A stretch of DNA of 64,000 nt, taken from NCBI GenBank assembly GCA_039962225.1, contig JAMPKV010000001.1, positions 558,001 through 622,000 of the forward strand, given 5' to 3'. Origin of the DNA: Microcoleus sp. AS-A8. Its GTDB lineage: Bacteria > Cyanobacteriota > Cyanobacteriia > Cyanobacteriales > Coleofasciculaceae. Below the pieces are notes generated by a model, which was not told the DNA's origin, did no database searches, and saw nothing but the letters and a program-made list of their open reading frames with translations. This document shows, one piece after another, positions 1-8,828 of this stretch. The position numbers and the translations under genes are program-made. Each line of letters begins with the position of its first letter. Position 1 is the first letter of the stretch.

Positions 1-1572
1 GTGATTATTACGGATTCGGCGCTGGTGGCAGCAGCTACCCTTTCCGACCGCTATATTACCGAGCGTTTCCTGCCGGACAAAGCCATTGACTTAGTCGATG
101 AAGCCGCAGCCAAGCTGAAAATGGAGATGACCTCCAAGCCGGTGGAATTAGAGACGATTGAGCGACGGCTGATGCAGCTCAAGATGGAAAAGCTGTCTCT
201 AGATACAGAAAATCAACAGAATCTGCCCACCACCAGCAACGCCTACCGTGCTTCACGAGAACGTCTCGAACGCATTGAACAAGAAATTCTGACCCTGGAA
301 GAAAAACACGCCACGCTGGAAGGGCGGTGGGAAGAGGAAAAGAAACTTCGCGAAGAAATCAACAACCTGAAAAAAGAAGAAGACCAAATTCGGGTGCAGA
401 TTGAGCAGGCAGAACGCGCTTATGACCTGAATAAGGCAGCTCAACTTAAATATGGGAAGTTAGAGACGTTACAGCGCGATCGCGATAGCAAAGAAGGTAT
501 GCTCTTAGAACTCCAAGCGGAAGGGCGTGCCTTATCCCGTGAACAAGTCACCGAAGCGGATATTGCTGAAATTGTGGCGAATTGGACGGGGATTCCGGTT
601 AACCGCTTGCTAGAGACGGAACGCCAGAAGCTATTGCAGCTAGAAGGGCATTTACATCAACGGGTAATTGGACAAACTGAAGCGGTTACTTCCGTGGCGG
701 CGGCTATTCGTCGCGCAAGGGCGGGAATGAAAGACCCCGGACGCCCCATCGGTTCCTTCTTGTTTCTGGGGCCAACGGGCGTGGGTAAGACGGAACTAGC
801 AAGAGCGATCGCGCAATTCCTGTTTGACAGCCAGGATGCCTTAGTCAGAATTGACATGTCCGAGTATATGGAAAAACACGCCGTCTCGCGGCTAGTGGGT
901 GCGCCTCCGGGATATGTGGGCTATGAAGAAGGCGGGCAACTCTCTGAAGCGATTCGCCGCCGTCCTTACTCGGTCGTGCTGTTGGATGAGGTGGAAAAGG
1001 CGCATCCGGATGTGTTCAACATTTTGCTGCAAGTCCTCGATGACGGACGCATCACCGACTCTCAAGGGAGAACGGTGGATTTTTCCAATACGATCATCGT
1101 GATGACTAGCAATATTGGCAGCGACCATATTTTGAATGTGGCTGGGGATGATTCGCAGTACGAAGAGATGCGGAAACGGGTGACGACGGCCTTACGCAAA
1201 CACTTCCGTCCCGAATTTGTCAACCGTGTTGATGACATCATCATCTTCCACACCTTGAATCGCAGCGAACTCAGCCAGATTGTCAAGATTCAGCTCAAAC
1301 GGATCGAACGTCTATTAGCTGACCAAAAAATTAAGCTTGAACTTTCGTCAACAGCTCAAGACTACATCGTCGAAGTCGGTTACGATCCGGTATACGGGGC
1401 GCGTCCACTTAAACGAGCGATTCAGCGAGAACTGGAAAACGCGATCGCTACCAAAATCCTTGAGAATACTTTTGTTGAGGGGGACACTATTATCATTGAT
1501 TGTGCCGATAACGCCCTCACCTTTAACAAAAAGCAACGGCTAAGCTTATCAGTACTCCCAACTCCTAGCTGA
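1..1572 (+). CDS. clpB: ATP-dependent disaggregase ClpB, C-terminal part (5' end outside window)
   Basis: Hsp100 disaggregase that works with DnaK to extract polypeptides from aggregates in the cytoplasm. The visible 523 residues begin at the end of the first AAA+ domain (ITERFLPDKAIDLVDEAA), continue through the long M-domain coiled coil (about residues 45-180, rich in E, K, L and Q) and contain the whole second AAA+ domain. Walker A (GPTGVGKT) lies at about residue 257 and Walker B (VVLLDEVEKAH) about 70 residues later, followed by the Clp C-terminal D2-small domain (about 430-505). Family members have about 870 residues, so roughly the first 350 are missing only because the window starts here. 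The GTG at base 1 is not a real start. The short C-terminal tail is unremarkable. The M domain separates ClpB from ClpC. Confidence 0.95.
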   Translation: MIITDSALVAAATLSDRYITERFLPDKAIDLVDEAAAKLKMEMTSKPVELETIERRLMQLKMEKLSLDTENQQNLPTTSNAYRASRERLERIEQEILTLEEKHATLEGRWEEEKKLREEINNLKKEEDQIRVQIEQAERAYDLNKAAQLKYGKLETLQRDRDSKEGMLLELQAEGRALSREQVTEADIAEIVANWTGIPVNRLLETERQKLLQLEGHLHQRVIGQTEAVTSVAAAIRRARAGMKDPGRPIGSFLFLGPTGVGKTELARAIAQFLFDSQDALVRIDMSEYMEKHAVSRLVGAPPGYVGYEEGGQLSEAIRRRPYSVVLLDEVEKAHPDVFNILLQVLDDGRITDSQGRTVDFSNTIIVMTSNIGSDHILNVAGDDSQYEEMRKRVTTALRKHFRPEFVNRVDDIIIFHTLNRSELSQIVKIQLKRIERLLADQKIKLELSSTAQDYIVEVGYDPVYGARPLKRAIQRELENAIATKILENTFVEGDTIIIDCADNALTFNKKQRLSLSVLPTPS

Positions 1573-1711
1573 TAGAGTTTGAGCTGGATTCTCAAAAAAG
1601 GAGGGAACTCATTAAGTTATCTGTTGAGCAAGTCAGATAGCATGAGATGTATCTGTAATAGATGCATCCACAGCATATTATTGTGGACAGCATTATATTC
1701 AAAAGGATCTT

Positions 1712-2842
1712 ATGGATCTTTCAAAGCTAGAAAAAATCAGGGATAGTCTCCAGAGTTCTCTAGAAAAAATTGGGATATTCGAGCAGTGTGCGTTACTGGA
1801 CTATCCGGATTATTTCAATATTGGAGATCACCTGATTGGTCTGGCTACAATTTTTTACATCACGGATGTAATCAAAGCCAAAATTAACTATATTGCCAGC
1901 ATTGATGATTTCTCTGAGCAACGGCTAGAACAACGCCTCAGTCAAGAAGCGCCGATCATTTTACAAGGTGGCGGCAACTTGGGCGACCTGTGGCCTCACC
2001 ATCAACTCTTTCGCGAACGCATCATTGCACAATATCGCGATCGCCCGATTATTATCATGCCGCAGTGTATCTATTTTACCAATGCGGAGAATTTAAATAG
2101 AGCAGCAGCTATCTTTAATGCACATCCCAATTTAACACTGTTTACACGGGATGATTATAGTTATGAACTAGCTTTGAAACATTTTTATAACTGTCAGGTG
2201 ATCAAAGCACCAGATATGGTGTTTGGCATGGTTAATATGCCGATACCTGCTTATAAATTTAACTCTAAGCGTCCGATTCTTTATCTATGTAGAGATGATA
2301 CCGAGTTAGAGAAAACCTTCTCACCGAGTGCTTTGGGAATTCCTAATTTAGTGGTTCAAGAGTGGGATGAGTCGCCAAAACAATGGATTTACCGAGGAAG
2401 AGGACGGTTCGGAGAACTGAAGGAATGGTATTGGCGTCTTCCCGGCATGGTTTTACTCGTTCGGGAAGGTTGGCAACGAGGGCTAGCTCATCCTAAACAG
2501 TGGCTTCCTCGCCAAAAATGGGAACGGTTTCATCCCTATGCTCAGAAATTTGATGAAATTCCCGACTCATTTATTCCTCGCTTCTCGTGGAGTTTGATGC
2601 ACGCTGGAGTCTATCAATTGCTTCAGAGTCGTTTAGTCATTACAAATCGATTACACGGTCACATTCTCTCGACCTTGCTCGGAATCCCTAACATATTACT
2701 GCCCAATTCTTACTATAAAAATGAGGCATTCTATGAAACTTGGACGTATCAAATCCCTTATTGTAAATTTGTCAAACAACCTTCACAAGTTAAAGAATCG
2801 GTAGAAGAACTGCTATCCCGATTCGCAGAGTCATCCAAATAA
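1712..2842 (+). CDS. Polysaccharide pyruvyl transferase family protein
   Basis: Probable transferase that adds a pyruvyl ketal (or a related step) to a sugar of a surface polysaccharide, by similarity to the EpsO/CsaB family. Visible signatures are the N-terminal DYPDYFNIGDHLIG segment, the glycine-rich QGGGNLGDLWPHHQ stretch (about residue 90), and the C-terminal RLVITNRLHGHILSTLLGIP segment (about 307-326), where the His-Gly-His core of this family sits. Length (376 aa) is normal. It lies 21 bases upstream of the first of four glycosyltransferases in the same direction, so it is probably co-transcribed with them. The acceptor sugar cannot be read from sequence. No membrane segment is apparent, so it is likely cytoplasmic or membrane-associated. 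Confidence 0.85.
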   Translation: MDLSKLEKIRDSLQSSLEKIGIFEQCALLDYPDYFNIGDHLIGLATIFYITDVIKAKINYIASIDDFSEQRLEQRLSQEAPIILQGGGNLGDLWPHHQLFRERIIAQYRDRPIIIMPQCIYFTNAENLNRAAAIFNAHPNLTLFTRDDYSYELALKHFYNCQVIKAPDMVFGMVNMPIPAYKFNSKRPILYLCRDDTELEKTFSPSALGIPNLVVQEWDESPKQWIYRGRGRFGELKEWYWRLPGMVLLVREGWQRGLAHPKQWLPRQKWERFHPYAQKFDEIPDSFIPRFSWSLMHAGVYQLLQSRLVITNRLHGHILSTLLGIPNILLPNSYYKNEAFYETWTYQIPYCKFVKQPSQVKESVEELLSRFAESSK

Positions 2843-2862
2843 TAACTGAGAGAATATCTAAT

Positions 2863-3852
2863 ATGGTAACTGTCTCTGTAGTTATACCCGTTTATAATGG
2901 CGAAAAAACGATTCAAGAAACCATTACATCTGTCTTAAATCAAACATTCCAAGATTTCGAGTTAATCATTATTAATGATGGTTCTAAAGATGCTACGTTA
3001 GAGGTTGTATCTAGCATCCAAGACCACAGATTGCAAGTGTTTTCCTATCCCAATGCTGGTTTAGCGGCAAGTCGTAATCGGGGACTTTCTCATGCTACGG
3101 GTGAATATATTTCTTTCATAGATGGTGATGATCTGTGGACGCCTGATAAGCTAGAAGCGCAGTTGAAGGCACTTCAAGAAAATCCCAAAGCGGCTGTTGC
3201 TTATAGCTGGACTGATTATATTGATGAATCCAGTAATTTTTTACGCCGAGGCGGCTATTTAACGGCTAGCGGCGATGTTTTACCGAAGCTTTTAGTGATT
3301 GATTTTTTGGAAAATGGCTCTAACGCGCTGATTCGTCGGCAGGCTTTAATCGAAGTAGGTGGTTTTGATGAATCACTTCCTGCGGCTGAAGATTGGGATA
3401 TCTTTTTGCGGCTGGCGGCTCGCTATCCATTTGTTGCTGTACCTTCTGCTCAAATATTATATCGATTATCTGCCAAGTCAATGTCTGGTGATGTGGCTAG
3501 GCAGGAAGCCGCTTGTGTGAAAGTCCTAAAGCGAGCTTACAAGGAGGCTCCTCCATCCCTACAGTACTTAAAAAAGTATACCTGGGCTAACCTTTACAGA
3601 TATCTAACCTTTAAAGTCTTAGATGGACCGACTACTCGAAAACGAGGCTTGCTAGCGGCTAAATTTATCGGAAAATTAATCATGAATGATGAGGGTTTTC
3701 TGAAGCTGCCTGCTATGCGTAAAGTGATGCATAGAGTAGCTTTGTGGATTTTATATCCCCCTAAAAAAGCTGAGGAAATTATTTGGCAATCTCCTCCTCT
3801 TCCCCATATCCACAAGGATTTGCTGAGGTACTTCAAAACTGATATTCCTTAA
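2863..3852 (+). CDS. Family 2 glycosyltransferase, tandem copy 1
   Basis: Inverting GT-A glycosyltransferase predicted to add a sugar from a nucleotide-sugar donor to a lipid-linked or growing polysaccharide. The N-terminus has the GT2 start VSVVIPVYNGEKTIQE, then the nucleotide-binding NDGSKD segment (about residue 42) and the metal-binding region IDGDDLW (about 86-92). The other three copies have Asp-Ala-Asp-Asp at this point, so this copy carries Gly for Ala. The probable catalytic ED motif is in AAEDWDIFLRLAARY (about 177). The C-terminal ~90 residues are helical and diverge from the sister copies. It is the first of four adjacent paralogs and is likely in one operon with the upstream pyruvyl transferase. 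The family fits the HpsE-type enzymes of hormogonium polysaccharide loci, but exact orthology is not shown. Confidence 0.88.
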   Translation: MVTVSVVIPVYNGEKTIQETITSVLNQTFQDFELIIINDGSKDATLEVVSSIQDHRLQVFSYPNAGLAASRNRGLSHATGEYISFIDGDDLWTPDKLEAQLKALQENPKAAVAYSWTDYIDESSNFLRRGGYLTASGDVLPKLLVIDFLENGSNALIRRQALIEVGGFDESLPAAEDWDIFLRLAARYPFVAVPSAQILYRLSAKSMSGDVARQEAACVKVLKRAYKEAPPSLQYLKKYTWANLYRYLTFKVLDGPTTRKRGLLAAKFIGKLIMNDEGFLKLPAMRKVMHRVALWILYPPKKAEEIIWQSPPLPHIHKDLLRYFKTDIP

Positions 3853-3882
3853 TTGATAGGTAATCTGCCAACTGGAGCTAAT

Positions 3883-4869
3883 ATGCCACTTATTTCAGTT
3901 ATTATTCCAGCTTACAATGCTGAAAAGACAATTCAAGAAACGATAGACTCAGTCTTAAATCAAACATTTCAAGATTTTGAAATTATTGTGATTAATGATG
4001 GGTCGCAAGATACAACACTAGAGATTGTCAATAGTATCAAAGACCCTCGTTTGCAAGTGTTCTCCTACCCCAATGCCAAGCAAGCCGCGAGTCGTAATCG
4101 AGGAATTTCTCACAGCACTGGTGAATTTCTGGCTTTCTTAGATGCTGACGATTTGTGGAAGCCTGAAAAGTTAGAGGCTCAACTCAAAGCACTCCAAGAC
4201 AACCCTCAAGCAGCAGTGGCTTACAGTTGGAGCCAATGTATTGATGAGAAGGGACATTTTTTACGGGAAGCGAGCCAAAGTACTACCAGTGGCGATGTTT
4301 ATGCCAAGCTCTTATTATGCGATTTTTTAGACAATGGATCTAACCCTTTAGTTCGTCGGAAAGCTTTAGAAGAAGTGGGTACTTTTGATGAGTCGCTTCC
4401 CCCCGCCGAAGATTGGGAACTATGGATACGATTGGCAGCACGCTATCATTTTGTAGCTGTACCCTACCCCCATATTTTGTATCGACAGTCCCCTACTTCT
4501 GCATCTGCCAATCTACTAAGAATGGCCGAGGCTTGTGAGCGAGTGATTGAGCTTTCATTTGAGCGTGCTCCTGACTCGTTACAGCATCTGAAACGCCACA
4601 GCCTTGCGAACTTATACCGATTTCTCGCTTACAGGTGTTTTGAACGCTTCCCAACGCGCTCGCGTGCCTTAATCGCGATCAAGTTTCTCTGGAGTGCTGT
4701 TATAAATGACTCTTCGCTCCTACGCAGGAGAGTAACTTGGAAAATGTTGTTGACTAGCGTGCTTGTCTTGCTACTAACCCATCGATATGCCTATAGAGTA
4801 GCCAACAGAACCAAGCAACTCAAAAATTTCCATACGATACTATTTCTCATGCAACTAGAGCCTTTTTAA
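3883..4869 (+). CDS. Family 2 glycosyltransferase, tandem copy 2
   Basis: Paralog of the preceding gene with the same architecture: LISVIIPAYNAEKTIQE at the N-terminus, VINDGSQD, LDADDLW, and PAEDWELWIRLAARY. An upstream TTG at 3853 would add ten residues, but all sister copies begin exactly at the MPL(I/V)S motif, so the ATG at 3883 is preferred. In this copy the residue two after the ED pair is Glu (DWEL) where the others have Asp. The C-terminus ends in a hydrophobic stretch (LLTSVLVLLLTHRYAY) that could be a membrane-associating helix. The next gene starts two bases after the stop, which suggests translational coupling. Donor and acceptor are unknown. Confidence 0.86.
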   Translation: MPLISVIIPAYNAEKTIQETIDSVLNQTFQDFEIIVINDGSQDTTLEIVNSIKDPRLQVFSYPNAKQAASRNRGISHSTGEFLAFLDADDLWKPEKLEAQLKALQDNPQAAVAYSWSQCIDEKGHFLREASQSTTSGDVYAKLLLCDFLDNGSNPLVRRKALEEVGTFDESLPPAEDWELWIRLAARYHFVAVPYPHILYRQSPTSASANLLRMAEACERVIELSFERAPDSLQHLKRHSLANLYRFLAYRCFERFPTRSRALIAIKFLWSAVINDSSLLRRRVTWKMLLTSVLVLLLTHRYAYRVANRTKQLKNFHTILFLMQLEPF

Positions 4870-4871
4870 AT

Positions 4872-5858
4872 ATGCCTTTAGTTTCTGTTGTTATTCCTGT
4901 TTTTAATGGTGAAAAAACCATTAGAGAAACAATTGAATCTGTTTTGAATCAAACGCTCACAGATTTTGAATTACTGGTTATTAACGACGGTTCGCAGGAT
5001 GGTACATTAGACATTGTTGAGCGCATCCCAGATTCCCGAATTCAGGTATTTTCCTACCCCAATGCCGGTCAATCTACGAGTCGCAACAGGGGAATAGAGA
5101 TAGCCAAAGGTGACTATATCTCCTTTATCGATGCCGATGACTTGTGGACACCCGATAAGCTAGAAGCACAGTTGCAAGCTTTGCAAGCCAATCCTAAAGC
5201 AGGTGTAGCTTATAGTTGGACGGATTGGATTGATGAATCGAGCCAGTTATTAGGTAAAGGTAGCTACAATACCGAACAGGGAGCGGTTTTTACAAAACTT
5301 TTATTGAATGATTTTGTAGCCAATGGTTCTAATGTTTTAATTCGGCGGCAAGCCTTAACTGAAGTTGGCGGTTTCGATCCCTCAGTAACACCTGCCGAAG
5401 ATTGGGATTTGTGGCTGCGGTTAGCTGCTCGTTATGAGTTTGTTGCCGTGCGATCGCCACAAATTTTATACCGGATTTCTCCTAATTCAGCCTCGTTTAA
5501 TGTGTGGAAGATGGAGGCATCCAGCTTACAAGTCATTGATAAAGCATTTGCTGTTGCACCTGAATCTTTACAGTACCTGAAGCCGCAATGCCTTGGTAAT
5601 CGCTACAAGTACCTGACATTTAAGGCAATTGAGGGCTACCCAGAACGCAGCAAAGGTATAGCGGCTATTCGGTTTCTTTGGAATGCCATCAAAAACGACC
5701 CTTCTTTACTTCAAGCAAAAGTTATCTGGAAGGTATTATTTAGAATTGCGGCAATCACTCTCCTAACCCCTAAATTAGCTCAGGCCGTTATCAATAAATT
5801 TAAAGTCCTATCCAATACCACAACTCTCTTAGGATATATGAAATTAAATACGGTTTAA
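4872..5858 (+). CDS. Family 2 glycosyltransferase, tandem copy 3
   Basis: Third paralog, starting with MPLVSVVIPVFNGEKTI and keeping NDGSQDGT, FIDADDLW and TPAEDWDLWLRLAARY. It is most like copy 4: both share the SPxSASFNVWKMEA segment after the ED motif and a similar C-terminal helical region (RYKYLxFKAIEG), so copies 3 and 4 look like the most recent duplication. The start is two bases after the stop of copy 2. Predicted role is sugar transfer in assembly of the same surface polysaccharide. Specificity cannot be assigned. Confidence 0.87.
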   Translation: MPLVSVVIPVFNGEKTIRETIESVLNQTLTDFELLVINDGSQDGTLDIVERIPDSRIQVFSYPNAGQSTSRNRGIEIAKGDYISFIDADDLWTPDKLEAQLQALQANPKAGVAYSWTDWIDESSQLLGKGSYNTEQGAVFTKLLLNDFVANGSNVLIRRQALTEVGGFDPSVTPAEDWDLWLRLAARYEFVAVRSPQILYRISPNSASFNVWKMEASSLQVIDKAFAVAPESLQYLKPQCLGNRYKYLTFKAIEGYPERSKGIAAIRFLWNAIKNDPSLLQAKVIWKVLFRIAAITLLTPKLAQAVINKFKVLSNTTTLLGYMKLNTV

Positions 5859-5882
5859 GTATACCTGTTATCAAGATTAAAA

Positions 5883-6848
5883 ATGCCATTAATCTCGGTT
5901 ATTGTTCCCGTTTACAATGGAGAAAAAACAATTAAAAATACGATTGATTCTGTTTTAAGCCAAAGCTTCACTGACTTTGAGCTGCTTGTAGTCAACGATG
6001 GTTCCGAAGATTCAACTTTAGCAGCGATTAACGAGATAAAAGATGCTCGTATCAGGGTATTTTCATTTCCTAATTCGGGGGTTTCCGTAAGTCGTAATCG
6101 TGGACTAGCTGAAGCCAAGGGAGAATTTATCTCATTTTTGGATGCTGATGATTTGTGGACGCCGGATAAACTAGAATCACAGTTGAAAGCCTTGCAGGAA
6201 AACCCTCAAGCAGCTGTGGCTTATAGTTGGAGCGATTGGATTGACGAGTCGGGTCAATTTTTACGCGCTGGAGGTCATATTACTGTCAATGGCAATGCTT
6301 ATGAAAAGCTATTATTGAGAGATTTTGTAGAAAGTGGTTCTAACCCCTTAATTCGCAGACAAGCTTTAGAGGAAGTCGGGACATTCGATGAATCATTAGC
6401 ATTCGCTGAGGATTGGGATTTATGGCTACGATTAGCGGCTCGTTATGAATATGTAGCCGTTCCTTCACCGCAGATTTTATACCGAATTTCTCCTGAATCA
6501 GCCTCATTTAATGTATGGAAAATGGAGGCAGGAAGCTTAAAAGTCATTGAACGTCATTTCGCCCAAGCTCCTGAATCTCTACAGCATTTAAAGCGACAAA
6601 CTCTGGGTAGCCGCTACAAGTACCTGATGTTTAAGGCGATTGAAGGGAATTTAGAACGGAAAAAAGGCTTAGTTGCGGTTCGCTTCCTTTTGCAGGTAAT
6701 TCGATATGACTCTTCGATGCTGCGCCGAGTAAAAATTATGTTGATAGTACTCGTTAAAATTGCAGCAGCTATTGTACTCCCTTCTCAACAAGCTCAAGCC
6801 TTATTAGAAGTCAGCAAAAAGCGATCTAGCTCTCGATCGCCAACTTAG
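5883..6848 (+). CDS. Family 2 glycosyltransferase, tandem copy 4
   Basis: Last of the four paralogs: MPLISVIVPVYNGEKTI, VVNDGSEDST, FLDADDLW and FAEDWDLWLRLAARY. It is 321 aa, ends in a polar RSSSRS tail, and has a hydrophobic segment near the C-terminus (LIVLVKIAAAIVLP) that may be membrane-associated. It sits 24 bases downstream of copy 3. After its stop there are about 140 bases without a gene before the asparagine-synthase-like gene, so the glycosyltransferase operon may end here. Confidence 0.87.
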   Translation: MPLISVIVPVYNGEKTIKNTIDSVLSQSFTDFELLVVNDGSEDSTLAAINEIKDARIRVFSFPNSGVSVSRNRGLAEAKGEFISFLDADDLWTPDKLESQLKALQENPQAAVAYSWSDWIDESGQFLRAGGHITVNGNAYEKLLLRDFVESGSNPLIRRQALEEVGTFDESLAFAEDWDLWLRLAARYEYVAVPSPQILYRISPESASFNVWKMEAGSLKVIERHFAQAPESLQHLKRQTLGSRYKYLMFKAIEGNLERKKGLVAVRFLLQVIRYDSSMLRRVKIMLIVLVKIAAAIVLPSQQAQALLEVSKKRSSSRSPT

Positions 6849-6989
6849 ACAACTTTAAGTAAACGCTAAAAAAACTTCTCTCAACCTAAATAATTTATGA
6901 ATCTCTCCCTCATTCTTTTCTCTCTGTGAACTCTGCGTTCTCTGTGGTTAATAAAATCTACCTGCGAATCCCATCAAATTACTATATCA

Positions 6990-8828
6990 ATGGCTAATTT
7001 TATTCTCATTATCGATCCCGACCCAGAGCGGCGATCGCACTATATAAAAACCATAAAGCCTCACCTGCCACTCGTAGAAGGACTAAACACCAATTCCTGC
7101 TCTAGTGGAGACTTTGACGCCATCTGGGCAGCATCCCCCCACGCTCCGATTAGCTACTTGGCGGACGCAGGAGGAGCTGCTATGGTTTGGGGAGAAGCCA
7201 TTGCTCAAACCAGCTCAGAACGAATAGATGCTTCGACGCTAAAAAACATCTGGAAAACTGCGCCGAATCAAGTATTACCTTCCTTTGATGGCTTTCATGC
7301 CGTAGCCGTTTACCACCCTCATTTGGGTTTAAGCATTGCCGCCGATCTACTCGGTCTTTTCCCAATTTATTACTATATTCATAATGATGTTGCCTTAGTG
7401 GGTTCGAGTCCCCAACTATTCAGACACCATCCACTTTTTCAGCCAGTCTTTAACCCCACGGGATTAGTCGGAATTTTACTAACGAATGGTATCTTTGATG
7501 GGCAAACCTTATGGCAAAATGTCCGCCGTTTAGAAGCAGGACATTGCTTAACTTGGCAAGCTAAAAATGCCCCTAAAGAGACGAGACAATATCAAATTCC
7601 CGATGATAGTGGCGAATATACCAATACTTCTTTTGCCCAGCAGCTCGATATTTTAGAACAAGTCCTCGATCGCGCGATTGCGCGAAGCGCACCGGCAAAG
7701 CCGATCGCTCGTCATGCACCCACCGGTAACCGCTATAGCCTGTTCCTCTCCGGCGGACTTGACTCCCGAATGCTGGCAGGGTTCCTGCATCGGCAAGCAA
7801 TTGACACTGTTGCCTTAACTGTCGGTAGGCGCACCGACTTAGAAATGGCCTGTGCAATTCCTGTTGCTCGTACTCTTGGTTTTAAATATCACACCACAGC
7901 GCTTCCTGATAACCAATACCCTGCCTACGCCGACTTAGTGGTTAATTGGGAGCACCTCGCGAACGGCTGCGATAGCATCATGGGTTTGGGTTGGGGGGTT
8001 GGTTCCCAGCTGAGCAATTTAGCACCGAGGGTGATTTCTGGCTTTTTACTCGATCGCGTGATTGGCGGCAAATCCACCTACTATCTCTCTGAAAAAGGTC
8101 TATCCTTTGAAAGCTTCTTTCCCCAAGGCATTAATCGTTGTGGGTTTACCCCCCAATTACTAGAGAGACTGCTAAGACGAGAGGTTTTCGGTGACTTAGT
8201 ACAAGAACGATGCGATCGCATCCGTTCGGTTTACGAAAGCTATTCGGATGTAGAGTTTAAGCGAACCTGGTGGTTTGAGCTTTACCATCGACAACGGCTG
8301 CTGATCGGCTCGATTGCGGGATGGCAACTCAGTTTTGGTGCTTGGCCGGTTCTGCCTTGTCTGGATTGGGAAGTGTTGAAAACAACAGCAGCATTGCCCG
8401 TAGAATCGCTGGCTCAGCGCCGTGCCCAATATGAATTAGTCCGCACGCGATTTAGCCCACTCGCCCAGCTACCTTTGGATCGCAACCAATTTAACACAGA
8501 ACCGCTTCAACTTACGGGTAGAGGTCAACGATATATTCGCCGCTTCTATGAAACGCAGGCAAAATGGCGACAGTTTCAGCAGAAACTAGGATATGAACGA
8601 CGCCACTACTACCGAACATTCGATCTGAATAACCCAGGATGGCGATTGGTACGGCAGCAAGCAGAACCTTATCGGGAGCAAGTGGGGCATCTCTTCCATG
8701 AAGAGGTATTGAATGAATTACTACCTCCTCCTGATCAGCCGGTACAATTTGCGATCGACCCAATAACTGAATCCTCTAAGCTGAAAGTTTTACTTGGATT
8801 TTTACTCTGGTCAAGGGAACACCTCTAA
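6990..8828 (+). CDS. Asparagine-synthase-like protein lacking the glutaminase cysteine
   Basis: Two-domain protein of the asparagine synthetase superfamily. The N-terminal ~200 residues match the class II amidotransferase fold in outline (DGFHAVAVYHPHLGLSIAADLLGLFPIYYY, here cited as positions about 93-122), but the protein begins MANF with no Cys at position 2. Glutamine hydrolysis by the usual N-terminal nucleophile is therefore not expected. The C-terminal domain carries the ATP-pyrophosphatase P-loop FLSGGLDSR (SGGLDS at residues 254-259), so substrate adenylation is plausible. The stop overlaps the start of the next gene by one base (TAATG), which suggests coupled expression with a second PP-loop protein. 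Enzymes of this kind amidate uronic acids in polysaccharides or close rings in lasso peptides and beta-lactams. The adjacent glycosyltransferases favour sugar modification, but this is inference. Confidence 0.8.
   Translation: MANFILIIDPDPERRSHYIKTIKPHLPLVEGLNTNSCSSGDFDAIWAASPHAPISYLADAGGAAMVWGEAIAQTSSERIDASTLKNIWKTAPNQVLPSFDGFHAVAVYHPHLGLSIAADLLGLFPIYYYIHNDVALVGSSPQLFRHHPLFQPVFNPTGLVGILLTNGIFDGQTLWQNVRRLEAGHCLTWQAKNAPKETRQYQIPDDSGEYTNTSFAQQLDILEQVLDRAIARSAPAKPIARHAPTGNRYSLFLSGGLDSRMLAGFLHRQAIDTVALTVGRRTDLEMACAIPVARTLGFKYHTTALPDNQYPAYADLVVNWEHLANGCDSIMGLGWGVGSQLSNLAPRVISGFLLDRVIGGKSTYYLSEKGLSFESFFPQGINRCGFTPQLLERLLRREVFGDLVQERCDRIRSVYESYSDVEFKRTWWFELYHRQRLLIGSIAGWQLSFGAWPVLPCLDWEVLKTTAALPVESLAQRRAQYELVRTRFSPLAQLPLDRNQFNTEPLQLTGRGQRYIRRFYETQAKWRQFQQKLGYERRHYYRTFDLNNPGWRLVRQQAEPYREQVGHLFHEEVLNELLPPPDQPVQFAIDPITESSKLKVLLGFLLWSREHL

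Noticed and set aside
7401-7420. GGGTTCGAGTCCC resembling a tRNA T-arm
   Set aside because: It lies in frame inside the asparagine-synthase-like gene, and no acceptor, D or anticodon arms flank it.
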